Assembly: GCF_000758585.1 (NCBI RefSeq)
Contig: NZ_CP009281.1
Location: 1,922,001 to 1,986,000 of the forward strand
DNA: 64,000 bases
Source: Paenibacillus sp. FSL R5-0345
GTDB taxonomy: Bacteria > Bacillota > Bacilli > Paenibacillales > Paenibacillaceae
Direction: 5' to 3'
A program made the position numbers and the translations under genes. Below, piece after piece: positions 57,710-64,000 of the stretch. The number at the start of each line of letters is the position of its first letter. The first letter of the stretch is position 1. The notes under the pieces are model-generated. The model did no database searches, had not been told where the DNA came from, and worked only from the letters and a program-made list of their open reading frames with translations.

Positions 57710-58237
57710 AAGCAGGATGCCGTGGGTGGATATGTGATGACAACGGGTAAGTTTACACATAATGCATATACCTATGCTGAAGGATTAGACATTGAACTCA
57801 TCAATGGTAAGCAGTTGGTGGAACTGTGGCTGAAACATCTGGAAACGAAAAGCGAAAGTGTTATTCAGTTTAATCCTGTTTCACAAATTTGAAGCCGTAT
57901 TCTGCTAATGAGATACAACATGGGATATGCTATGATTTCGAGGATAAAGCTAATGCTTACGATGTTACTATGAAAATATCTGAGGAGGGTGAAGGTGATG
58001 AATTTTAGTCTGAAAGCTCCTGACGGAACCGTTATCGCGGAGTATGAAATGTGTAATCCCGTTGACGAACAGGATTCTGATCCCGAAATCAGACAAATGA
58101 TTGAAGACTCTGAAAAGGATATACACCAAGATGAAATTTACTCAACAAATGATTTGATCGAAGCGGTAAAGCGTGGTGAACTGTACGGAAAGTGCATAGG
58201 CTCCAAGAAACGATGGAATACAAGATCAATCTCTTTC
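57710..58237 (+). repeat. Partial second copy of the Mrr-3'/antitoxin/toxin block
   Basis: Begins at the equivalent of AAGCAGGATGCC in the Mrr gene (53905) and continues through the intergenic region, the antitoxin and a few bases of the toxin. It keeps the Mrr tail frame as a truncated remnant, an antitoxin variant, and only fragments of toxin, joined by a deletion near 58195-58210. The two copies flank the PLD remnant and the two-gene membrane system in direct orientation, so a deletion of 3.8 kb by homologous recombination is possible. Confidence 0.8.
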
Positions 58238-58276
58238 GAAATCAACCACCAAAATAATCCATCTTCGCCTTATTAA
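57998..58276 (+). CDS. Variant antitoxin lacking its toxin
   Basis: ATG after GAGGAGGGTGAAGGTG. The start MNFSLKAPDGTVIAEYEM is joined to CNPVDEQDSDPEIRQMIED, missing about 13 residues present in the intact antitoxin, and the C-terminus runs on through the toxin deletion into non-related sequence. It may act as a solitary antitoxin against the toxin at 54423, or it may be a dead fragment. Confidence 0.5.
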   Translation: MNFSLKAPDGTVIAEYEMCNPVDEQDSDPEIRQMIEDSEKDIHQDEIYSTNDLIEAVKRGELYGKCIGSKKRWNTRSISFEINHQNNPSSPY

Positions 58277-58505
58277 TAATTCTCAATGGCAGTTTATCCG
58301 CCAATTTAAAGGCAACCACTTCTTTCATATCAAGCACATTAACCATCAATTCCAATTTTTCCTCAGATGGTATTGTTCTATTGTCTTCAATATCTCTCAT
58401 GTACTGTGGTGTAATACCAACTCGCCTTGCTAATTCTGATTTGCTTAACCCTTTCGCCGTGCGGCTAAATGTTATGTATTCGCCTAGCGACTTATAGTCA
58501 ATCAT
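58242..58505 (-). CDS. XRE-family regulator at the right end of the element
   Basis: About 87 residues from ATG 58505 (MIDYKSLGEYI) placed 9 bases after AAGGAG; the slightly earlier ATG overlaps the ribosome site. HTH_3: GLSKSELARRVGITPQYMRDIEDNRTIPS. The C-terminus (VVAFKLADKLPLRI) is short. It is the gene nearest attR among the intact ones and is transcribed toward the element interior. It may control excision or an end-proximal operon. Confidence 0.8.
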   Translation of the reverse strand: MIDYKSLGEYITFSRTAKGLSKSELARRVGITPQYMRDIEDNRTIPSEEKLELMVNVLDMKEVVAFKLADKLPLRIINKAKMDYFGG

Positions 58506-58589
58506 ACTCGCCATCTCCTTACACTTCTGTATAGGTGTACATACTTAGTGTATTCAATAAATTGAAGTTTATTAACTGTTACCTGAATA

Positions 58590-58722
58590 CGTACGTCACT
58601 CCGTATATGCTCTGCAGGATGTAGCTACCAATTACGTCATTTATATACGGAGCAGGGAAACGATCCAATCCATCGTTTTTAAAGATTTACAAGTACCTAT
58701 GAACACACTATTCAGTCTATAA
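58590..58722 (+). pseudogene. Truncated gene remnant, copy 2, next to attR
   Basis: An open tail reading LQDVATNYVIYIRSRETIQS then IVFKDLQVPMNTLFSL and a stop. It parallels the remnant at 26655-26826. No complete domain. Confidence 0.6.
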
Positions 58723-58738
58723 TAACAAACACAATCAG

Positions 58739-58771
58739 CCGGCGAGATACACTCTCGACCGGTTATTTTTT
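58739..58771 (+). terminator. Terminator-like hairpin near attR
   Basis: ccggcgag / ctcgaccgg-type stem followed by ttattttttg. A related hairpin follows the remnant at 26828. Confidence 0.6.
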
Positions 58772-58783
58772 GTCCCTCGATAC

Positions 58784-58818
58784 TTAAGCACCTTGGCGAT
58801 ACGAAGCCCAGCCTTCGT
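58784..58818. other. attR: right element junction, 16-bp core plus inner arm
   Basis: The core gaagcccagccttcgt lies at 58803-58818 and the inner arm ttaagcaccttggcgatac at 58784-58802. Read with the core, this arm is the inverse of the left inner arm at 20 of 23 positions. The arms face the 6-bp centre cccagc. Confidence 0.9.
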
Positions 58819-59623
58819 TCATGATCTTCGTCTCCATTTGCGGCCAGAAGTAGAGCATTTCATCATGGAGCATTGTCATAATGTCTCTTTGCCAATCCTC
58901 CAAGACCGTGGAATATTGCTGGATGAACCAGACGATATCTTTTTCCGGCTCTGGTGGGAACGCACGATTTCCAGAGGTTGCTTCTTGTGGTCCAGAATTA
59001 CTCTTGTCTAGATTCCATAACTCGTCGTACGGATTAGATGATTTAGAGCCACCAGGAGGGGCGTCTTTGAGTTCTCTCATTTTGGCTTCCAGCAGATGGG
59101 TCTTACCTAGCTTGCGCGGCTGGATGAGGCTGGGGTCTATATGCTCTTGGATGGCTAGCACTGAATCAATGAAACTCTCCACAGCATCGGTACCATACGT
59201 TACTGAATAACCGGCGATCCGATCTGCTGTAGCTGACATGCTCTCGACCATATCCCGGTTGGACATGGAGAAACGCATATTATTTTTGAAAAAATCACAG
59301 TGTGCCAGCACGTGTGCGACGATCAACTTATTCTGAATCAGCGAGTTCCCGTCGAGCAGGAAGGCATAACAAGGGTTGGAGTTAATGACGAGCTCATATA
59401 TTTTACTCAGCCCGAAATCGTATTGGGATTTCATTTTGTGAAACGTCTTTCCGAAGCTCCAGTGACCAAATCGAGTCGGCATTCCATAAGCACCGAATGT
59501 ATAAATAATATCGGCAGGGCATATCTCATAGCGCATAGGATAAAAATCCAAGCCGAAGCCAGTAGCTATTTCCGTAATTTCAGCAATCGCCCGCTCCAGC
59601 GCATTAATTTCTTCGCTTGGCAT
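58784..59623 (-). pseudogene. spoVR: spoVR, N-terminal part (interrupted gene)
   Basis: Starts [20 protein letters not shown] at the ATG after TATAGGAGGGAGCACAGAATC; an upstream in-frame ATG would add twelve residues. It reads the SpoVR family through [42 protein letters not shown] and [12 protein letters not shown]. After GWASY the element supplies R-Q-G-A and a stop. The true continuation YWHQRI is at the left end. Thus the crossover is at the conserved NEGWASYW segment. The half contains no mutations that I can see. SpoVR is expressed in the sporulating mother cell in relatives and shapes the cortex. Confidence 0.94.
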
Positions 59624-59725
59624 GATTCTGTGCTCCCTCCTATAATTCTGTAGATCCAACCTGAATAAACCCTCACGAAATGGGGTTTGGCTTCAAATAG
59701 ATGGGTCGATCAATGTAGTTCATAT

Positions 59726-59757
59726 TATGTATATGGATAGGAGAAGGGCATTATGAC
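59726..59757 (-). promoter_or_regulatory. spoVR: Possible sigma-E-like promoter of spoVR
   Basis: On the minus strand GTCATAAT (59757-59750) lies 16 bases before TATACATA (59733-59726), resembling the sigma-E -35 (KMATATT) and -10 (CATACAHT). In B. subtilis spoVR belongs to the sigma-E regulon. Spacing and two mismatches make it tentative. The start codon is about 100 bases downstream. Confidence 0.35.
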
Positions 59758-59759
59758 GA

Positions 59760-60277
59760 ACTCTTCCTCGCTGTCACTGTACGTGGAAATTCCATCTTTA
59801 AGTTGGAAGCTACTGTATTGCAAATTTAGTTTAATTAAATATGAATAAGTTTAAATGAACTACGTCTCGGTATTTACAATCGCCAATGCATGTGCTACTT
59901 TAGCCATGTAACCGTATTCATATATAGATTTGTTAAATGATTAATAGAAATGTAAATCTTGTTTGGACCAATCATTATTTAGCCTAAATTTAACAAGTGG
60001 GAGGGATAAGGGGGGGAGGAAATCTTTAGGAGAGCTGGAAGTGAACTCATTTGGCAGGGGAGTTGCTTCGTTCCATATAGTAAAGCTAAAGAGTGTTAGA
60101 ACTCGGTAAGAGATTGAACACGCTTACTTATGAGCTTATGCAGCGTGGCTTGCAAGAGGAACATCGGATTTGACCAACTCGGTTGACGTTGTTGAGCTAC
60201 AGGAATGAGTAGATGCACTGAGTATAGCTGTACATTGTAGTAGCTTCTACTCAGTGATTATGATTATGGAGGTAAGA
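59760..60277. other. Intergenic region before the AraC sensor gene
   Basis: About 520 bases without a credible gene. It contains a G-rich stretch near 60000 and presumably the promoter of the AraC gene. No repeat or RNA structure stood out. Confidence 0.45.
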
Positions 60278-62524
60278 ATGCGTAAATTTAGAATAAATAT
60301 TTTATGGAAATTTCTACTTTCATATATCATTGTCTTGTTGCTGCCGCTTTCTGTTATTATTTTTTATTACTATCCATATTCCAATTCGATTGTGAAGAAT
60401 AAAATATTGGACTGGAATACACATATTACCGAGCAAGTAGCCAGCAGTATGGATCTGTTTATGCGTCCGATCTATTCTCTCCCTACATCGATTGTAGCTA
60501 ATGCTGAGATCAAATTATCTTTATTAAAAAATGATGCATACCAGCGATACGTCGTGGCTAATGAGATGAAGAAATATAAAACAACGGATACCCTTTTGAA
60601 TGATACTTTCTTATATATCAAACAAAGTGGGTATCTGTTCTCAAGTACAGGGTATATCTATGAACTGGAGCGCTTTATGAATTCCAAGAATGGATATGTA
60701 TATAGTTCTTGGAGTCAAGAGCAGTTCAGCCAAGCGATCAATGTAATCAACTCGATTCAAGTTCGTCCGTCAGAGGATGTTACCATACTTGGGGAAGGCC
60801 GCGTTAAGATGATTACTTTGATGATTCCTCTTCCTCTAGGCGTCGATCAATCTGAAGGCTGCGTCATTTATATGATCAGGCATGATACGATCGAGCGAAT
60901 GATGAAATCAGTGTCTAATAGCTATTCTGGAGATTTCATCATTCTTGATCAACATAACAACCCTATCTTCTCACTCAACCAACGTGATGATTTGCGTGAT
61001 GCGAATTTCAAGCAGTTTATTCAGCAGCTGCAAACATCGCCATCAGGCGGTGAAATTGATTATGACGGAGAAGCTTATATGGCCTCCCAGACCGTTTCCA
61101 AGCAGAATGGCTGGAAATACATAAGCATGAATCCGCTGGAATCGGTACTTTTGGAGACGAAGGAAACGCAGCGCAACACAATTATTCTGGTTATATCAAT
61201 CCTGCTCACAGAGATCATTATCATCTATTTATCCATCCGTAATAATTATGCCCCGATTAAGTCTCTTGTTCAATTCTCCAGGCATGCATTTAAAGGCAAC
61301 GCGGAGAGTGGCGGCAATGAGTTTGATATTATACGCTCCACAATCCAGAATCTATTCCAGTCAAAAGAACAATTAGATCTGAATGTCCAAAGCATCGTTC
61401 CGAAGTTACGTGATAATATTCTATATGAAATCATAAGTGGCCAGTACTCATCACTTCAAGACATACTGCTAGAGGCAAAGTCTTATGGCATCACCTTTAC
61501 GAATGCAAAATGCACGACTGTTGTCATCAATGTGATTGGGGATATCGATCAAGTATTTGAAATCGTGAAGAGCATTAAATTACAACCCGAAGATGCACTG
61601 GAAGGATATTTTATTCGGAGCATTCATAATGATGATATTCTATTTATTTCCACACATACAGCAGAGCAAGCATTACGGGAGATGTTCCTGAAGCTGCAGG
61701 CTGAGATTGAATTGGCTACTGGCGCTAAGCTTGTGATCGGAATAGGAAATACCGTTGACAATCCAGGGGAATTTCATGCTTCCTATATTAATGCGCTTAG
61801 AACAGTCGAACATTTGCGCATCAAGAATGAAGATTCCATCCTGTCCTTTCACGATTTGATGCTGCAGCGGAATGAGCCTGTACCTTATCCCGCAGAAACG
61901 ATTCAATCGTTGGAGTTGTTCATCATGACGGGCGATGCTACTGAAGTGCAGAACACCGTTCATCGACTCATTGAATTTCTTCAACATGATCGAACGCCTC
62001 CTTATATGATTCGGGCTGTATTTGTAAATATCTCGACCATTATATTAAACAATCTGATCCGTTTGAAGCATCAGGGGAATATGGAGCAGCTTGGGATCAC
62101 ATCGTTTCATAATCGCATTACGGTAGCCCAGATCACTGAGATTTTAGAGAAAAGCGCGGACATATTATGTGAATTGATGGCTAGTACGCATACTTCCTCT
62201 AAGGCTGCTGCATTGGATGAAGTACTTCAATATATTCAAGAGAATCAGTTCGATATCAACTTCTCACTACAAGCTGTTGCTGATCACTTTGGAATGTCGG
62301 TATCGAATTTTAGCCACTATTTCAAGAAGAACGCCGGGCAGAACTTTAAAGACTTTATGGATGGGCGCCGAATCAATCATTCGAAGCAGCTGCTTATCCA
62401 TTCCGATGAAACCATTGATTGGATTGCAGGTAAGGTAGGCTACACTAACCCTTCCAGCTTTATTCGCGCCTTCAAAAAACATGTAGGAGTCACACCTGGA
62501 CAATTCAGATTGTTTAACAAGTGA
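60278..62524 (+). CDS. AraC-type regulator with extracellular sensor domain (YesS-like)
   Basis: About 748 residues from ATG after GGAGGTAAGA. The N-terminus has a membrane helix (about 8-30, LLSYIIVLLLPLSVIIFYYYP), an extracellular sensing domain (about 32-300), a second membrane helix (about 302-325, IILVISILLTEIIIIYLSI), a cytoplasmic linker with a GGDEF-like fold remnant (about 380-510), and a C-terminal AraC helix-turn-helix pair (about 650-745: INFSLQAVADHFGMSVSNFSHYF and TIDWIAGKVGYTNPSSFIRAF). Such one-piece sensors control Paenibacillus and Bacillus sugar-uptake operons, and the next gene encodes a solute-binding lipoprotein about 45 bases away. Confidence 0.88.
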   Translation: MRKFRINILWKFLLSYIIVLLLPLSVIIFYYYPYSNSIVKNKILDWNTHITEQVASSMDLFMRPIYSLPTSIVANAEIKLSLLKNDAYQRYVVANEMKKYKTTDTLLNDTFLYIKQSGYLFSSTGYIYELERFMNSKNGYVYSSWSQEQFSQAINVINSIQVRPSEDVTILGEGRVKMITLMIPLPLGVDQSEGCVIYMIRHDTIERMMKSVSNSYSGDFIILDQHNNPIFSLNQRDDLRDANFKQFIQQLQTSPSGGEIDYDGEAYMASQTVSKQNGWKYISMNPLESVLLETKETQRNTIILVISILLTEIIIIYLSIRNNYAPIKSLVQFSRHAFKGNAESGGNEFDIIRSTIQNLFQSKEQLDLNVQSIVPKLRDNILYEIISGQYSSLQDILLEAKSYGITFTNAKCTTVVINVIGDIDQVFEIVKSIKLQPEDALEGYFIRSIHNDDILFISTHTAEQALREMFLKLQAEIELATGAKLVIGIGNTVDNPGEFHASYINALRTVEHLRIKNEDSILSFHDLMLQRNEPVPYPAETIQSLELFIMTGDATEVQNTVHRLIEFLQHDRTPPYMIRAVFVNISTIILNNLIRLKHQGNMEQLGITSFHNRITVAQITEILEKSADILCELMASTHTSSKAAALDEVLQYIQENQFDINFSLQAVADHFGMSVSNFSHYFKKNAGQNFKDFMDGRRINHSKQLLIHSDETIDWIAGKVGYTNPSSFIRAFKKHVGVTPGQFRLFNK

Positions 62525-62568
62525 ATATTTTCTTGTCTATTGCTGATTAAGCTATGGGGGGATTCAAT

Positions 62569-64000
62569 ATGCGAGGATTGAGACCATGGGTTGTAGTTGT
62601 ATGTATGCTACCGGTGATTACACTGCTTCATGGATGCAGTGCGAATAATGAGTCTGACCGTGCTTCAGAGAGCAATGTAGAGCCGCAAGACAGGGTACAG
62701 ATTAGCGTGATGACACCTACACATCAGCTATCCAAGAATCTTCGGGATATTCCTTATTTGAATCACATTGCTTCTGATGCAAAAATTCATGTCAACTGGC
62801 TGCAGAAACGTAACGGATGGGAAGAAGCGAAAAGCGCTGCTCTGACAAGCGGAGAATTACCTGATGCTTTTTTGGCTGGATTGAACGATCAGGATATCAT
62901 CACGAATAAGGATAAATTCGTAGACCTTAGCGAATATATCGATAAATATGCCCCGAATATTAAGAGAATGTTTGAGGAAGTTCCCGAAACCAAGCGGGTG
63001 AGTACATTTCCGAATGGGAAGATGTATTCTCTTCCCGGTGTAAGACCGATTAATACAGATAGTTATAATGTCTTAATGATTAATAAGAAATGGCTGGATA
63101 AGCTTGGACTGAAAGAACCGACTACGTTGGATGAACTGCGCGAGGTATTAACCGCCTTTCGCAATGGAGATCCCAATGGCAACGGGAAGCAGGATGAGAT
63201 TGGAATGGACTGGTGGGCAGGTGCTGGAGGAAGTCTGGGGAGCAGAGGTTTATTTAGTGTGACTAGTTTACTTGGGGCTTATGGAGTGACAGATAATTTC
63301 ACCGAAGAAATGATCGGAGTGACGAAAGGGCAGATTCGCTTTTTATTCGAGAGTGAGGAGTATAAGAGCTTAGTCTCTTACCTGGCAGAGCTCTGGAAGG
63401 AAAAGCTGATCAACCCTGACGTGTTCACGCAAGATTATTCCGGGATGAAAGCGAGTGCACAACAAGACGATGTGGCAACGGTTGGTGTGACCTTCGGCTG
63501 GTCATTAACAGATCGCGTTGGTAAATGGGCCGATGAATATGTGGCTTTGCCACCGCTGCGTAGCAGTAGTAAGGTGGAGCCATTATGGCCAACGAGTCCT
63601 TCTCGCGTTAGAATAACAACCAATCTGTTTAGCATGACAACAGCTAATCGGCATCCTGTCGAGACCATTCAATGGATTGATCAATTCTACACTGAGGAAA
63701 ATTCGATCCAAGGCTATTACGGCTCCATGCCTGATTATGTGACTAAGGAGCCTGACGGCATGTATACCATAGTTCCCGCTCCAGAAGGTGATCAAGATAC
63801 ACAGCAATGGACGAATGCGCTCGTGGATAATGGTCCGCTATACTTTTCGCAATCATTGGAGAACAAAACGATTGTTCCTCCCGCGGTAACGATACGAAGA
63901 GAATTGGACAGCATCTATAAAGCTTATGAGCCTAAACCAGAGGACATTTATCCGATGATTAAATTTTCGTCAGAGGAGCTTAATGAAATGGCCTTGGCGA
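62569..64000 (+). CDS. Extracellular solute-binding lipoprotein, family 1 (C-terminus outside window)
   Basis: Open to the right edge; at least 477 residues. ATG after GGGGGGATTCAAT. A lipobox LLHGC gives a lipid-anchored Cys near residue 23 after the signal peptide. The start VMTPTHQLSKNLRD, an EF-hand-like calcium loop DPNGNGKQDEIGMDWW, and GKMYSLPGVRP are typical of large Paenibacillus LplA-type sugar-binding proteins of ABC importers. The AraC sensor upstream is the probable regulator. The importer permeases would lie beyond the window. Confidence 0.87.
   Translation, partial: MRGLRPWVVVVCMLPVITLLHGCSANNESDRASESNVEPQDRVQISVMTPTHQLSKNLRDIPYLNHIASDAKIHVNWLQKRNGWEEAKSAALTSGELPDAFLAGLNDQDIITNKDKFVDLSEYIDKYAPNIKRMFEEVPETKRVSTFPNGKMYSLPGVRPINTDSYNVLMINKKWLDKLGLKEPTTLDELREVLTAFRNGDPNGNGKQDEIGMDWWAGAGGSLGSRGLFSVTSLLGAYGVTDNFTEEMIGVTKGQIRFLFESEEYKSLVSYLAELWKEKLINPDVFTQDYSGMKASAQQDDVATVGVTFGWSLTDRVGKWADEYVALPPLRSSSKVEPLWPTSPSRVRITTNLFSMTTANRHPVETIQWIDQFYTEENSIQGYYGSMPDYVTKEPDGMYTIVPAPEGDQDTQQWTNALVDNGPLYFSQSLENKTIVPPAVTIRRELDSIYKAYEPKPEDIYPMIKFSSEELNEMALA

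Larger units (their letters stand above)
21181..58818. mobile_element. 37.6-kb spoVR-intervening element carrying a defence island
   Basis: Bounded by 16-bp direct repeats within spoVR, with inverted inner arms that would make a 52-bp quasi-palindromic attP in the circle. Inside are three large serine recombinases, two XRE regulators and about a dozen defence-type genes (Wadjet, GmrSD, ABC-three-component, Mrr, GIY-YIG, toxin-antitoxin) but no phage head, tail, terminase, replication or lysis genes and no conjugation genes. Excision restores spoVR in frame. Similar split sporulation genes (sigK by skin, spsM by SPbeta) are rejoined in the mother cell by a serine recombinase. Whether this one is excised during sporulation is inferred, not shown. 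Confidence 0.88.

Noticed and set aside
21197..58802. Element as a complete prophage
   Set aside because: No terminase, capsid, tail, holin or lysin genes were seen. One ABA-sandwich gene alone is not enough.
59640..59720. Small hairpin upstream of spoVR considered as riboswitch
   Set aside because: The pairing near aaaccc / gggttt is short and no known riboswitch core was recognised.

Overview
The window comes from a low-to-moderate GC, endospore-forming Gram-positive bacterium, most likely Paenibacillus or a close relative. The support is prkA and spoVR (sporulation genes), large secreted proteins with SLH cell-wall anchors, an AraC regulator with a membrane sensor next to a lipoprotein sugar-binding protein, and strong AGGAGG-type ribosome sites throughout.

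Chromosomal backbone, left (1-21180): a truncated phosphodiester glycosidase with a coiled-coil membrane partner, a LuxR-type response regulator, a PLP aminotransferase, a DUF2161 nuclease-like protein, prkA, an AraC/cupin regulator divergent from a 2467-residue S-layer-anchored GH101 endo-alpha-N-acetylgalactosaminidase, an AraC/GyrI-like regulator, a 1016-residue SLH protein with tandem beta repeats, and the 3' part of spoVR.

Main observation: spoVR is split. Its C-terminal part ends at 21196 and its N-terminal part lies about 37.6 kb away, at 58803-59623. A 16-bp sequence (gaagcccagccttcgt) is present at both junctions in direct orientation. Recombination between the copies joins the halves exactly in frame into a 463-codon spoVR. 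The two inner ends of the element are near-perfect inverted repeats, so the excised circle would carry a 52-bp quasi-palindromic attP, as expected for a large serine recombinase. The layout matches sporulation-gene intervening elements such as skin in sigK and SPbeta in spsM, but I see no phage structural, packaging, replication or lysis genes.

Element cargo (21197-58802), left to right: AlbA/Schlafen-like ATPase; dead copy of a GmrSD plus PUA-like module; Nudix hydrolase with a two-TM PLD-like protein; an ABC-three-component-like operon whose first gene is broken by an IS3-family insertion (4-bp target duplication, frame restorable); ABA-sandwich protein; hairpin-rich repeat region; tandem pair of large serine recombinases with small ORFs and an XRE regulator; a third large serine recombinase preceded by a duplicated 5' fragment of itself; a coiled-coil AT-hook protein; the intact GmrSD plus PUA-like module; a complete four-gene Wadjet-type (JetABCD) operon; DUF1643-like and GIY-YIG proteins; a membrane Mrr-type nuclease; a RelE/ParE-type toxin-antitoxin pair; a broken PLD nuclease; an unrecognised two-gene operon with a glycine-zipper membrane protein; a partial second copy of the Mrr/TA block; and an XRE regulator. 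I read it as a defence island that moves as a serine-recombinase element and may be excised in the sporulating mother cell to rebuild spoVR, while the spore lineage keeps it.

Backbone, right (58803-64000): the 5' half of spoVR with a possible sigma-E-like promoter, a 756-residue AraC regulator with an extracellular sensor, and the start of an extracellular solute-binding lipoprotein, typical of Paenibacillus sugar-uptake loci. No tRNA, rRNA or CRISPR array was seen.
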